From the NCBI GenBank assembly GCA_964555285.1, contig CAZKRM010000015.1, positions 1-64,000 on the forward strand: a DNA stretch of 64,000 nucleotides, in the 5' to 3' direction. The position numbers and the translations under genes were made by a program. Shown piece by piece: positions 1 to 9,395 of the stretch. This DNA is from JBBIQV01 sp964555285 (GTDB lineage Bacteria > Nitrospirota > Nitrospiria > Nitrospirales > Nitrospiraceae). The notes below the pieces were generated by a model. That model had not been told where the DNA came from, made no database searches, and saw only the letters and a program-made list of their open reading frames with translations. Position 1 is the first letter of the stretch, and each line of letters opens with the position of its first letter.

Positions 1-15
1 CCCCCCCCCCCCCCC
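1..15. repeat. 15-nt poly-C tract
   Basis: The window opens with an unbroken run of fifteen C. The ribosome-binding site of the first gene (GAGGTG) follows within about ten bases. A homopolymer of this length in a leader could vary in length by slippage, but it could equally be a contig-edge or consensus artefact, because it lies at the very edge of the window. Confidence 0.5.
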
Positions 16-29
16 GCCTGAGGTGAGCG

Positions 30-929
30 ATGGCGACAGGTAAGCCCCACACCATGAAACCGGTCGCACTCGTCACCGGCGCCGCGGGCCTCGTCGGGCA
101 TTACGTGGTCCGAACCGCCCCTCGTTGGGCGCCGGAGTGGGAGGTGCATGGATTGACGCGCCGGGAACTCGACCTCACTGATCCGTTTCGAGTGGCCGAA
201 GTCTTTGGGAAGCTCAAACCCCGCCTGGTCATCCATTGCGCAGCACTCAGCCGGACAAAAGACTGCCAGCAGAATCCTGCGTTGGCCCGCCGGATCAACG
301 TGGACGTCACCGCCGGATTGGCCGAACTGGCCCGCGACATTCCCTTCGTCTTTCTGTCCAGCGGCGAAGTCTTCGATGGCGCGCGAGGCTGGTATGCCGA
401 AACGGATGACGTCAACCCCGTCAATGTCTACGGCAAGACCAAGGTGGAAGCGGAACGGGCGGTCCTCGCGAACCCACAGCATACAGTGGTCCGCATTGTC
501 CTGACCGCCGGCACTTCCCTGAACGGCGATCGGGGTTTTGTCGAAGAGATGCGCCGAATTGCGAGGTCGGGTGGCCGCGTGACTCTCTTCGCGGACGAAT
601 ATCGCTGCCCGCTGCCGGCCGGCGCGATCGCGCGGGTGCTCTGGGAACTCGTCGGTCGCGAACGGCCGGGGCTCTATCATCTTGCCGGGCGGGATCGGTT
701 GTCACGATGGGAGATCGGAGAGGCTCTCGTACCCTGGTATCCAGAACTCGCCGGTCATCTTCAATCAGGGTCCGCCGGCGGATACACCGGCTCGCCGCGA
801 CCGACCGATCTGTCGCTGCGGTGTGACAAGCTGCAAACCCTGTTATCCTTCCGGCTGCCGGGTTTTCGCGAATGGCTCGCAGGCCGCACGGAGGCCGGCG
901 CCGATCTCTGGGATTACGCCGACTCGTGA
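30..929 (+). CDS. SDR-family NAD(P)-dependent sugar reductase, RmlD-like
   Basis: A 299-residue short-chain dehydrogenase of the RmlD (dTDP-4-dehydrorhamnose reductase) type, a cytosolic enzyme of nucleotide-sugar or polysaccharide biosynthesis. The N-terminal Rossmann motif is VTGAAGLVG. The active-site pair is YGKTK (Tyr and Lys), preceded by the FLSSGEVFDG segment that is usual in RmlD. The length matches the family (about 290). Two starts are possible: position 30, four bases after GAGGTG, or ATG 54, which places the Rossmann strand directly at the N terminus. No neighbouring rhamnose genes are visible, so the substrate is unknown. Confidence 0.85.
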   Translation: MATGKPHTMKPVALVTGAAGLVGHYVVRTAPRWAPEWEVHGLTRRELDLTDPFRVAEVFGKLKPRLVIHCAALSRTKDCQQNPALARRINVDVTAGLAELARDIPFVFLSSGEVFDGARGWYAETDDVNPVNVYGKTKVEAERAVLANPQHTVVRIVLTAGTSLNGDRGFVEEMRRIARSGGRVTLFADEYRCPLPAGAIARVLWELVGRERPGLYHLAGRDRLSRWEIGEALVPWYPELAGHLQSGSAGGYTGSPRPTDLSLRCDKLQTLLSFRLPGFREWLAGRTEAGADLWDYADS

Positions 930-966
930 GGCGTGAAGCGCGAGACCGGGTCGATCGGACGAGGCC

Positions 967-1761
967 ATGGCGGCGCCTGATCCTCTTTCGCTGGTTCTCA
1001 TCTCCTATCTCGTGATGGCCGGCGTCATGCTGGCGTTGTGGGCGATCCAGCTTCGGTATCGGAACGCCTCGCTCGCCGATGTGGGCTGGTGCGCCGGACT
1101 GGGCGTCGTGGTTGCCTGGTGTGCGTGGCAGGCCTCTGGAGAGATCGAACGCAAGCTGCTGCTCGCAGGGATGGCCGCGGTCTATGCCCTCCGCCTCGGT
1201 CTCTCTATCCTGTTCAATCGAGTGATCGGCAAAGAGGAGGATGCGCGCTATCGGCACCTCCGCCGTCGGTGGGGATCGTCCGAGCCGATCATGATGTTCG
1301 GCTATTTCCAGTTGCAGGCCGTGGCCGTCGCGCTCTTCTCGCTTCCCTTTCTCGTGGTCATGCAGAATCCGCGTCCGACGTTCAGCCTGTGGGAATTGGT
1401 GGGTGTACTGGTGTGGGTGACGGCGGTCGTCGGCGAAGCGATGGCGGACCGGCAATTGGCGACGTTTCGGAGCAAGACGTGGAATCGGGATCGGGTGTAC
1501 CGCGATGGTCTGTGGCGCTACTCACGCCATCCGAATTATTTCTTCGAGTGGTTGCACTGGTGGGCCTACGTGGTGATGGGGATCAGCACGCCCGGTTGGT
1601 TGGTGACGTGGATCGGGCCGATCGTCATGGGTTGGACTTTACTCAAAATGACCGGCATTCCGTTCGCTGAAGCCCAGGCGCTGGCGAGCCGGGGCGAGGA
1701 GTATCGGGCATACCAGCGGACGACGAGTGCCTTCATTCCCTGGTTTCCGAAGTCCCGCTGA
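967..1761 (+). CDS. DUF1295 family membrane protein (steroid 5-alpha-reductase-like)
   Basis: A 264-residue polytopic membrane protein of the DUF1295 family, which belongs to the superfamily of steroid 5-alpha reductases and isoprenylcysteine methyltransferases. Hydrophobic segments run through most of its length. The diagnostic C-terminal motif RYSRHPNYFFEW is present and is thought to bind a nucleotide cofactor. The length is normal for the family. It starts 37 bases after the SDR gene on the same strand, so the two may be co-transcribed. The substrate is unknown; a lipid or isoprenoid is the usual assumption. Confidence 0.85.
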   Translation: MAAPDPLSLVLISYLVMAGVMLALWAIQLRYRNASLADVGWCAGLGVVVAWCAWQASGEIERKLLLAGMAAVYALRLGLSILFNRVIGKEEDARYRHLRRRWGSSEPIMMFGYFQLQAVAVALFSLPFLVVMQNPRPTFSLWELVGVLVWVTAVVGEAMADRQLATFRSKTWNRDRVYRDGLWRYSRHPNYFFEWLHWWAYVVMGISTPGWLVTWIGPIVMGWTLLKMTGIPFAEAQALASRGEEYRAYQRTTSAFIPWFPKSR

Positions 1762-1801
1762 GTTCACCGGCTCTGCGCCGGCCGCTTTGTTCGAGGACAA
1801 T

Positions 1802-2593
1802 CTACAGCCCCAGGAGCTTGGCCAGCGTGTTTCCAGAGTGGCGAGGACCATGACGGGCTTGGTACGAGCGGCCGCGGAGCTTGTCCCAGTCAAGGACGAC
1901 GCGCCCGCCCGAACCTTCGTGCATCTTCTTCCACGACGTCAGCAGATCGAGACAGGCATGGTCGATATGGCGGAGCGAGTCGAAATCAACATGGATTTCC
2001 GCGAGGCGCGGGACCGTCTCCAGCGCCGCCGCAAGTCGCGGAAGACCGACCACACCGATCCGGGCAGCGACGTGATGGCTGGTCGAGGCATCGCCGTCAT
2101 CCACCAATCCTTTCCAGATTGCGGAGGGCAATGTGAGGAGGTTGGCGAGTCCGCTGCTTTGAGGCGCGTCGTCGATCATGATGTGGAACTGGCCGGCGAA
2201 GATCAGCACGCCGATGCCGGCGAGCATGCCGTGCACCACCGCAGGCGACACAGCGCGAAACCACTGGCCCAATTGCAACCAGGCCGAGATCATCTGGATG
2301 ATGCCGGCCATGAGGATGACGATGGCCAGCTTCTCCATCCCATGCGTTTGGATGAGGTCCCACACGATCACGGTCAAGCCGGCGGCCGGCCCGCTGACTT
2401 GCAGTGGACAGCCGGCCAGCGCCCCTGCCGCGAGCCCGCCGATGATGCCCGTGATGATTCCGGTGGCGGGGGGCGCACCGGAGGCGACCGCGATACCCAT
2501 GCACAGCGGCAGCGCGACGAGGAAGACGACGACCGAGGCGAAGAGATCGTCTTTGAATATGGCGAGGCGAGAGACGGAGGTATCAGCTTTCAT
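1802..2593 (-). pseudogene. SulP anion transporter with internal deletion
   Basis: The ORF is open for 263 residues, about half a SulP transporter (roughly 500-560). The first ~170 residues are the SulP N terminus with its first membrane helices (LFASVVVFLVALPLCMG, then CPLQVSGPAAGLTVIV). The sequence then passes at about IGVVGL-PRLAAALE into the end of the C-terminal STAS domain (HVDFDSLRHIDHACLDLL). The later core helices are missing without a frameshift. A transporter lacking this core should not function, so I call it a decaying gene. The start is ATG 2593; an upstream extension to 2749 shows no homology I recognise. Confidence 0.75.
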
Positions 2594-2752
2594 AAGCGAC
2601 GACGTCTGAGGCCGAGATGAGGTGGTCGCTGTGGGAACAGTTGGGAGTACATCGAAAAAGGTACCTGAAAGAGGAGAGGGCACGAAATGAAATCGGGAAA
2701 CCCGACAGGCGCGCGCCGATCGAAGTGACACGTCGCCTTCCGTCGGCACCGA

Positions 2753-3070
2753 TCAGCGGCGTTTCTGCGGAGAGACGTCGATCCCATAGCGAGGCGCGGT
2801 GATCGCTTCGCTGCGGCATCGCGGGCAGCGGCTCGGCCTGGTCAGGCGGGACCGGTCTTTGAACACAAAGCCGCAGTCTTGGCAGGTCGAAGGATCGAGC
2901 ACAAAACGACGCGATCGGTCGCGCGCGATGGATTTCACAACGTGGGAGAGATGATCCTCGACCTGTCGCTCGGGAATACCGAGCATCTGCGCCAACTGGT
3001 GCGAAGAGAGAAGGGTTCCGGTCATCAACTCGACGATTCGCTGGCGGGGTGTCCGCTCGGGCGGAAACAT
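2753..3070 (-). CDS. HTH / zinc-ribbon transcriptional regulator (COG3357-like)
   Basis: A 105-residue protein combining an N-terminal winged helix-turn-helix (PRQRIVELMTGTLLSSHQLA and the following recognition helix, residues 8-45) with a C-terminal zinc ribbon. The zinc ligands are CQDC and CPRC at about residues 63-66 and 83-86. This is the layout of predicted regulators of COG3357. The start is ATG 3070. It lies between the SulP remnant and the tldD gene, which is divergent from it. The regulated target cannot be deduced from the sequence. Confidence 0.75.
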   Translation of the reverse strand: MFPPERTPRQRIVELMTGTLLSSHQLAQMLGIPERQVEDHLSHVVKSIARDRSRRFVLDPSTCQDCGFVFKDRSRLTRPSRCPRCRSEAITAPRYGIDVSPQKRR

Positions 3071-3174
3071 GACCGTCTATCGTAGGCGATTGCGGGTGGA
3101 AAACCAAGCGCGCTGAGCGAGGACGTCACGCACCGGTTGAACGCGGCCGGTGCGTCTGGCAGGATGGACGGACG

Positions 3175-4632
3175 ATGCCCACTCCAAACTGGGATGAACT
3201 CGCGGAACTGGCGCTGAAACGCGTGACACGATCGGGCGCGGAGTACGGCGACATCCGTATCGTGGACAGCACCACCCAAACGATCCAAGGCGAAGATCGA
3301 CGGATCGCCGCCATGCGGGACAGCCAGGACCGCGGATTCGGGGTGCGCGTCCTGTATCATGGGGCCTGGGGGTTTGCGGCCAGCTCGATCTCGTCGCTTG
3401 AAGAAGTCCCGCGAGTGGCGGAGTTGGCCATCGAGATCGCGAAGGGCTCTTCGTCGATCGCCGTCGAGAAAGTGAAGCTGGCAGAAGAGCCCGTTCATCG
3501 CGACACCGTCACGACGAAGCGCACGATCGACCCCTTGACGGTCCCCGTCGAGGAAAAGGCCGAGCTCCTGCTGGAGACGATGGACTCTGTCCAGCGGCAA
3601 TCGGGCGTGGTGCGCAGCAGCGCAAGCCTGTGGGCCCGGCGCGATCTCAAGCTGTTCGTCTCGACCGAGGGTTCCCATCTCGAGTTCGATCTCCTGGCCG
3701 TGCAGGGAGAGTTCAGCGCGACGGCGGTCCACGACGGACGGTTCGCCTCACGCACCTTCAACACGCCACACCTCCGGAAGGGCTACGAGCTGATCCGGGA
3801 CGCCGATTTGTCGGCCGAGGCGCCACGCATCGCGGCGCAGGCGGTCGAGAAGGTGAAGGCTCCGCCGGTCGAGGCAGGCCAGTACGACCTCGTGCTCGAT
3901 CCCGAGCACCTGGCGCTGACGATTCATGAATCCTGCGGCCATCCCAGCGAACTGGACCGGGCGTTGGGCTACGAAGCGAATTATGCCGGCACCAGCTTTC
4001 TTACGACGGAGAAGAAGGGCTACTTCCAATACGGCTCACCCCACGTCAACCTGGTTGCCGACAACACCGAACCGGACACCCTCGCTGCCACCGGCTATGA
4101 CGACGATGGCGTGGCCTGCCAGAAGTGGGACATCGTTCGCGAAGGCGTGTTTGTCGGCTACTGCACCAATCGCGAAGTCGCGCCCAAGATCAATGAGACG
4201 CGGTCGCGCGGATCGAATCGGGCCGACAGTTGGGACAGCGTGCCGATCGTGCGCATCGCGAACATCGGCCTACAGCCGGGCGGGGCGACGTTGGAGCAGC
4301 TCATCGCCGGCGTGAAGCGGGGCATCTACATCGAAGGCCACGGGTCGTACAGCATCGACCAGCGCCGGTACAACTTCCAGTTCGGCGGCGACGCGTTTTG
4401 GCTGATCGAGAACGGAAAACGCAAACACATGCTGCGCGATGTGATCTATCACGGGATCACGCCGGAGTTCTGGGGGAGCTGCGACGGCATTGCAGACCGG
4501 TCCCATCGCCGGCACTACGGCTTTATCACGTGCGGCAAGGGGCAACCGGGCCAATCCGGTTGGATGACGCACGCGGCCGCGCATGCCCGCTTCCGCAACG
4601 TGGCGGTCATCACAGGGCAGGGGGGAACGTGA
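3175..4632 (+). CDS. tldD: Metalloprotease TldD
   Basis: A 485-residue TldD, the zinc-metalloprotease subunit of the TldD/TldE heterodimer. The complex degrades unfolded or small peptides, matures some modified peptides (microcin B17) and is linked to CcdA degradation. The zinc site HESCGH (HExxxH, residues 251-256) is intact in the segment LTIHESCGHPSELDRALGYE. Length is normal. The stop overlaps the GTG start of tldE by four bases (GTGA), which implies translational coupling and a stoichiometric pair. It probably acts in the cytosol. Confidence 0.95.
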   Translation: MPTPNWDELAELALKRVTRSGAEYGDIRIVDSTTQTIQGEDRRIAAMRDSQDRGFGVRVLYHGAWGFAASSISSLEEVPRVAELAIEIAKGSSSIAVEKVKLAEEPVHRDTVTTKRTIDPLTVPVEEKAELLLETMDSVQRQSGVVRSSASLWARRDLKLFVSTEGSHLEFDLLAVQGEFSATAVHDGRFASRTFNTPHLRKGYELIRDADLSAEAPRIAAQAVEKVKAPPVEAGQYDLVLDPEHLALTIHESCGHPSELDRALGYEANYAGTSFLTTEKKGYFQYGSPHVNLVADNTEPDTLAATGYDDDGVACQKWDIVREGVFVGYCTNREVAPKINETRSRGSNRADSWDSVPIVRIANIGLQPGGATLEQLIAGVKRGIYIEGHGSYSIDQRRYNFQFGGDAFWLIENGKRKHMLRDVIYHGITPEFWGSCDGIADRSHRRHYGFITCGKGQPGQSGWMTHAAAHARFRNVAVITGQGGT

Positions 4633-5972
4633 CGACACCCAACGCCAAACCCTGGCCCGCCTTGACGAGCAGGGAGGAGTATCGCTTCCTGACCGATCTT
4701 GTGCTGAAACACTCGACCGGTGATCACACTCTCGTCAGCCTGCATGACCGGCACGGTGGGACGACCCGGTTTGCCAACAACCAGATCGTGCAGAATGTGA
4801 ACAGCCGGCGTGGGACATTCACAGTGACGGTGGCGTTCGGGCAACGGCAGGGGACGGCCAGTACCACCGATTTCACCGCCGGGTCGGTGCAGGAGACCTT
4901 GAAGCGGGCGGAGCGGCTCGCGATGGTCGCGCCGGAAGATCCGGAGTACTTGCCGCCGGTGGGGCCTCAATCCTATCTCTCGGTGCCGGCCGCTCGACAG
5001 GAAACGACTGCTGCCGGGCCGGCGCGCCGACTGGACTACGCGCGCGAGGCGATCGGGCAGTGCCGGATGGAGAACATGCGGGCCGCGGGCATCGTGTCGT
5101 CGTCGTCGAGCGTGGTCGGAGTCGCGGCAAGTTCCGGCATGGTTGCGTACGAGACCAGGACGGACGCGCAGTTCAGCCTCACCGTTCAGGCTGGAGACGC
5201 GACCGGCTGGGCCGCGGCGGCGCACCGCTCGATCGATCACTTGAAAGTCCAGGAGCGGACATTGGTCGCGATCGACAAAGCCAAGCGCGCCGCCGATCCC
5301 AGAGCCATTCCAGCCGGCCGGTATCGCGTGATCCTGGAGCCGGCGGCCGTCGCGGGACTCGTGACGTGGCTGATTGGCATGTTGGATGCCAAAGCCTATG
5401 ATAAGGGCACCAGCCCGTTCAGCAAGAAGCTCGACCAGCGGATCGTCGATGCACGCCTCACGCTCCAGAATCACCCGAACCATCCGGACCTGCTCGGATA
5501 CGGTTTCACGAGCGAGGGACTGCCGAGCCGCGAATCGACCTGGATCGACGCCGGTGTGCTGACCCAACTGTCCTACGACCGTTTTACAGCCCAACAACGC
5601 GGTCTTGAACAGATTCCCACGCTGGAGTCGCCTGTCTTGACTGGAGGGGGGGCTGTAGGAGGGAGGGTTGAAGACCTCGTGCGGACCACCGAGCGGGGGA
5701 TCCTCGTCACCAATTTTTGGTATATCCGAACCGTGAACCCAACCGACCTGACCCTCACCGGGATGACGCGCGACGGCACCTTCCTTGTCGAGGACGGGCA
5801 GGTCACAGCGGCTCTGCGGAATTTCCGTTTCCACGACAGCCCCCTCCGCGCCTTCAACCAGCTTGAGGCCTGTACCGCGCCGATAGAAGCCGTCACCTCC
5901 GAAACCGGCAAGATGCTCGTCCCCGCCATGAAGATCCGGGACTTCAACTTTTCAAGCGCGACCCGGTTCTGA
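4629..5972 (+). CDS. tldE: TldE/PmbA family metalloprotease partner
   Basis: A 447-residue PmbA/TldE protein, the partner of TldD. It lacks an HExxxH zinc motif, as expected of TldE, and has the family's glycine-rich C-terminal part (TGGGAVGGRVEDL and the TNFWYIRTVNPTDLTLTGM segment). I chose GTG 4629 because it is preceded by a strong AGGGGGG ribosome-binding site and overlaps the tldD stop. The frame is open 400 bases further upstream, but that part is only the alternative frame of tldD. The gene ends in a 420-base gap. Confidence 0.92.
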   Translation: MTTPNAKPWPALTSREEYRFLTDLVLKHSTGDHTLVSLHDRHGGTTRFANNQIVQNVNSRRGTFTVTVAFGQRQGTASTTDFTAGSVQETLKRAERLAMVAPEDPEYLPPVGPQSYLSVPAARQETTAAGPARRLDYAREAIGQCRMENMRAAGIVSSSSSVVGVAASSGMVAYETRTDAQFSLTVQAGDATGWAAAAHRSIDHLKVQERTLVAIDKAKRAADPRAIPAGRYRVILEPAAVAGLVTWLIGMLDAKAYDKGTSPFSKKLDQRIVDARLTLQNHPNHPDLLGYGFTSEGLPSRESTWIDAGVLTQLSYDRFTAQQRGLEQIPTLESPVLTGGGAVGGRVEDLVRTTERGILVTNFWYIRTVNPTDLTLTGMTRDGTFLVEDGQVTAALRNFRFHDSPLRAFNQLEACTAPIEAVTSETGKMLVPAMKIRDFNFSSATRF

Positions 5973-6392
5973 AGGACTCTCCCTGGTACTCAAAAGGAGG
6001 CATTGACTCTACTCCTCCGGCAGGAGTAAACCAATGGCAGGATTTCTATCATCTGAGCCACGTAGCAGAGAATCCCATGTCACGTGCAGGCAGCCTCCAT
6101 GGAGTCTCTCCCAAGCCGGAGCTGACCTGCCGGCTTGACCGGGCCGCGGGGCTCGCGACAGATGTTTCCTCCTCAGCTCTACGATCCCCACGACACTCGT
6201 CGCTGCAGTACCGACTTGCCTGGTCGATGAGGCCGCCGGCTCGATGTATGATTCGCTCATCGCAGCCGGTAGACAGAAACGCGTTCCCTCAGTCAGCACC
6301 GGCGAGTCGATGGTCTTCTTTCACATTCATTGCTTCAAGGGCCCATGCGCGTCTCGATTGCATGCATCACGTTTTGGAGAGGAGGCGGTACC
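5973..6392. other. 420-base intergenic region, no gene recognised
   Basis: I see no convincing gene here. A short hairpin (ACTCCT, five-base loop, AGGAGT) lies at about 6012-6028, shortly after the tldE stop, but no T-run follows. A minus-strand open frame at 6009-6299 has no recognisable motif and no ribosome-binding site. Confidence 0.4.
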
Positions 6393-7106
6393 ATGCCACA
6401 CAGATATAACGAGGAGCCCGTGAATCTCATTCAAATTCTACCCTCGAAGGAAAAGAATTCCATGCCGAATCCCCTGATTCCCTCCGTCACTCGCTTACTG
6501 CTCGAAGCGACAGCCGCCGGCGTACGAGGACTTGCCGAGCTGGTCGCGCGGGGCGGTAAACGAATACAGATCGCCGTCGCTGATGTGATGCGCAGCACCC
6601 GCGAGCTCACGGAGAAGGGCAACCAGTGGGTCGGACGGGCGATGTTACGGTCGAGACGCATCCGTCATGGGCTTGCGCGAGGCGGGGCGAAGATGAAGCA
6701 GGCGATGGCAGCGGCGTGGGTGACGGCATGCGCGCAAATCAGCCAGGCTCTCCATGACATGACGGAACCGGGGCCTCAGCACCAGCAGCCGGTCGCAGCG
6801 ATGCAGCATGAGCCCCAGGACGAGGTCGCACACCTCCGGGCACAACTCCTGGCCCAGCAGCAGGAGCTGGCGCAAGTCACCTCGCAGATGATGGAATTGA
6901 AAGCCTTGACGATGTCGCAGGAACAGGTCCTCCTCTATCTGGGCAAAGAATTGGACGCGATGCAGATGCCTGTTGCACAGGTGGAACCGGTTGCACCGAA
7001 GAAAACCTCGACCCGAGCCAAGAAGAGCATGAAGGCCACGAAGGTCACGAAGGTCAAGCGCGTTGCTCCGTCACGCACCAATCAAAAACCTTCGATCAGC
7101 CTCTAG
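6393..7106 (+). CDS. Hypothetical protein with lysine-rich tail
   Basis: A 237-residue protein I cannot assign. The start ATG 6393 follows a strong GAGAGGAGG ribosome-binding site. Residues ~20-110 are helical and rich in Ala and Arg (VTRLLLEATAAGVRGLAELV). Residues ~135-190 are Gln/Glu-rich and look like a coiled coil. The last 35 residues are Lys/Thr-rich with KATKVTKVKR-type repeats. A helical body with a histone-like basic tail resembles PhaF-type phasins or nucleoid-binding proteins in outline only; there is no real homology evidence. No signal peptide or membrane segment. Confidence 0.65.
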   Translation: MPHRYNEEPVNLIQILPSKEKNSMPNPLIPSVTRLLLEATAAGVRGLAELVARGGKRIQIAVADVMRSTRELTEKGNQWVGRAMLRSRRIRHGLARGGAKMKQAMAAAWVTACAQISQALHDMTEPGPQHQQPVAAMQHEPQDEVAHLRAQLLAQQQELAQVTSQMMELKALTMSQEQVLLYLGKELDAMQMPVAQVEPVAPKKTSTRAKKSMKATKVTKVKRVAPSRTNQKPSISL

Positions 7107-7720
7107 CAGAAGACGAGGAGGTCGGGCAGATCGTTCGTTCTCGCAAGATCTTCCGCCTTCTTCGCCCCGTCGCGCGATAACCGGCAGTTGAGCGATCCAG
7201 CCGCCGGCCCTTACCATTCAGGCCTTTCCCTTTCTTGTAGCAAAAGAAGCTAAGCGGCGTCTCAATCGAGCCAGGCGAGCGTCGCGTCCTTCCCACTGAC
7301 TCGCGCCTTCTCGACAAGCCTGCCCCGGCTGGTCCCTCGCCGTAGCCTGTCCGATCACATCAAGCAAGTCATCGCTCAAATTCATCTGAATGGCCCCAGG
7401 GCGCATGCCCCAGAATCTCTACTTCCGAGAAGGGGATCAGCCATGAAAAAGCTTGCGCGAGGGGAGTGCCTGGAACGTCTCTCCGCTGAGGGTTTCCCCC
7501 AGCGATGACGAAGATTGGCACCTGTTTCAGACGAAAAACGGTAGCGTCTGAAATTGCCTCCCTCCGAAAGTCGGGGAAGCCCTACCTCGCAACCATTTGT
7601 TTTTTCACGCCTGAACACTCTTGTTCGCCCTCCCCGCTCGGCACAGAACATGATCTATCGCCCAGTGTCGATTCGTAGATTCGGTTCTCAGCCAGACGGT
7701 CAGCATGTATCGGAGGACAT
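7107..7720. other. 614-base intergenic region with a 9-bp inverted repeat
   Basis: No convincing gene was found. A perfect inverted repeat, TTTCAGACG at 7525-7533 and CGTCTGAAA at 7545-7553 with an 11-base spacer, could be an RNA hairpin or an operator. A 21-codon ORF begins with ATG 7443 after GGGATCAGCC but has no other support. The region may hold the promoter of the transglycosylase gene downstream. Confidence 0.45.
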
Positions 7721-8353
7721 ATGAGCAATCAGGCGACTCCATACAGACAAGACGAGAGGATCCGCAAGTATATAGAACGAGGCGTCTGCGTCTCGTTGGT
7801 GCTGGGGGCGATCGGGCTCTTGCCACCGGCCGCGACGAGCGAAATGTACCAATATAATATTCACCGGGACAGCACGGTCGGCGTCACACACGTGACAACC
7901 GACCAGCGGTATCGGCCTGTCCGGTCGCGCGGGACGCTACTCACTCCGCAGCTCTCGAAGAAGGAACTGGATCAAGCCATCGCCTGGTATGCCAAGCAGC
8001 ATCGGCTGTCTCCCGCCCTGCTGCGCGCCGTCATCAAGGCGGAGTCGGGGTTTGATCCCTCTGCCGTCTCCCGGACGGGAGCGAAGGGTCTGATGCAGCT
8101 CATGCCGCGGACGGCGGCTTCATTGAAAGTGCGCGATCCGTTCAACCCGATCGAGAACATCGGCGGAGGTGCCAAACACTTGCGATACCTGCTGGACCGC
8201 TTTCACGGCAACCTCCCCATGGCGATCGCCGCCTACAACGCCGGCGAATACCGGGTGAAGCGCTGGCAGCAAATCCCTCCCATTCAGGAGACCCAGTTCT
8301 ACGTGAAGAAGGTCCTCAGCTACTACCACGACTTTCGCGCAGGCAAACTATAA
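7721..8353 (+). CDS. Lytic transglycosylase, SLT domain
   Basis: A 210-residue exported lytic transglycosylase, which cleaves the MurNAc-GlcNAc bond of peptidoglycan. An N-terminal hydrophobic stretch (residues ~22-40, VCVSLVLGAIGLLPPAA) is a signal peptide or anchor. The SLT/goose-lysozyme-like domain spans ~80-205. The catalytic Glu is E108 in AVIKAESGFDP, followed by GLMQLMPRTA and the AYNAGEYRV motif. It resembles short MltE- or Slt-like enzymes with a LysM-free layout. It stands alone between two intergenic gaps. Confidence 0.9.
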   Translation: MSNQATPYRQDERIRKYIERGVCVSLVLGAIGLLPPAATSEMYQYNIHRDSTVGVTHVTTDQRYRPVRSRGTLLTPQLSKKELDQAIAWYAKQHRLSPALLRAVIKAESGFDPSAVSRTGAKGLMQLMPRTAASLKVRDPFNPIENIGGGAKHLRYLLDRFHGNLPMAIAAYNAGEYRVKRWQQIPPIQETQFYVKKVLSYYHDFRAGKL

Positions 8354-8438
8354 CCCTCTCTCTGCGAGCCCCATTTCCTCAACGGTTTTCCCGGTCTGTC
8401 AGGACGTCGCCTACGCGTGAGCTGCCTCACACCCAGGC

Positions 8439-8549
8439 ATCCAAGCCGAAGCGATTCCCGTAGAGAAGGGTGGAGGGCTCGTGACGCCGCCGCATTCGTG
8501 CTTGGTCGTCATCCAAGCCGAAGCAACTCCCGTAGAGAAGGATGGAGGG
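8439..8549. repeat. Two 39-bp direct repeats, 72 bp apart
   Basis: A 39-bp unit occurs at 8439-8477 and again at 8511-8549 with three mismatches, beginning ATCCAAGCCGAAGC and ending TGGAGGG. The period is exactly 72 bp, so it stays in phase with a short plus-strand frame that would give the RHPSRS...SRREGWR motif twice. It lies in the gap between the transglycosylase and msrA. There are only two units, and I do not recognise the family. Confidence 0.7.
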
Positions 8550-8649
8550 GGTCGGAAACGTGCCGTATCCCTCGGTTACCACGCTCGGCTGGGATGTAAG
8601 CAGATGCCGCCTTGCACGACTGAATGAGTGAGAGAGGGAGGGCTACACG

Positions 8650-9282
8650 ATGAACACCGTACGATTGCTTGGATACATGTTCGGGGCAACGATGTTCTTG
8701 GCGGCAGGGTTAACTGCACGGTCAACGGGCCACGCAGCGGACAGCCCACTCGCCAAAGCTACCTTTGCCGGCGGTTGCTTCTGGTGCATGGAGGAGGTAT
8801 TTGAGAAGGTCGAGGGGGTCGTGTCGGCGACATCGGGTTACAGTGGTGGCCAAGTGGCCAATCCGAGTTACGAGGAAGTCTCGGCCGGCCGGACCGGCCA
8901 TGCGGAGTCGGTGGAAGTGCTCTATGACCAGGCCAAGGTGAGCTACATACAACTGCTCGATGCCTTCTGGAAAAACGTGGACCCCATCACTCCGAATGCG
9001 CAGTTCTGCGACCACGGCACCCAGTACCGCTCCGCGATCTTCTATCACAACGACGAACAGAAACGGCTCGCGGAGGAGTCGAAGCAGGCGATCGAGCAAT
9101 CCAAGCGATTCGAGGGGCTGATCGTGACTCAGATTGTGCCGACGTCGCAGTTCTATCCAGCCGAGGAGTATCACCAAGATTTCTACAAAAAGAATCCCAT
9201 CCGCTACAAGTTCTACAAATACAACTGCGGCCGGGCGCAGCGGTTGGAAGAGCTGTGGGGGAAGTCATCACGTTCTTCTTGA
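8650..9282 (+). CDS. msrA: Peptide-methionine (S)-S-oxide reductase MsrA, exported
   Basis: A 210-residue MsrA that reduces the S-epimer of methionine sulfoxide in oxidised proteins. The catalytic motif GGCFWCMEE contains the nucleophile C43, and the substrate-binding segment YHQDF is present near residue 176. An N-terminal hydrophobic segment (residues ~6-22) ending near HAADS suggests export to the periplasm, where envelope proteins are repaired. The ribosome-binding site is AGAGGGAGGG. No msrB is adjacent. Confidence 0.95.
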   Translation: MNTVRLLGYMFGATMFLAAGLTARSTGHAADSPLAKATFAGGCFWCMEEVFEKVEGVVSATSGYSGGQVANPSYEEVSAGRTGHAESVEVLYDQAKVSYIQLLDAFWKNVDPITPNAQFCDHGTQYRSAIFYHNDEQKRLAEESKQAIEQSKRFEGLIVTQIVPTSQFYPAEEYHQDFYKKNPIRYKFYKYNCGRAQRLEELWGKSSRSS

Positions 9283-9395
9283 ATCCCTTCCAACGAACCT
9301 GTTATAGCAGCGCTCACGTCTCAACCGGCAAGCGTCGCATCGTGCGTTGACCATGCGAGCGGCCGAGAGACGACGACGGCGTTGGAGAAGGAATA

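Noticed and set aside
421..1455. 344-residue open frame on the minus strand opposite the SDR and DUF1295 genes
   Set aside because: It is very rich in Arg and Pro with no motif, as expected from the reverse of GC-rich coding sequence; both plus-strand genes are clear.
6009..6299. 96-residue minus-strand frame in the gap after tldE
   Set aside because: No ribosome-binding site, no motif, composition like non-coding GC-rich DNA.
7500..7620. c-di-GMP or similar riboswitch in the gap before the transglycosylase
   Set aside because: The inverted repeat is real, but the conserved core bases of known riboswitches are not present.
8439..8549. Possible CRISPR array
   Set aside because: Only two units, 39 bp with a 33-bp spacer, no cas genes, and the repeat is imperfect.
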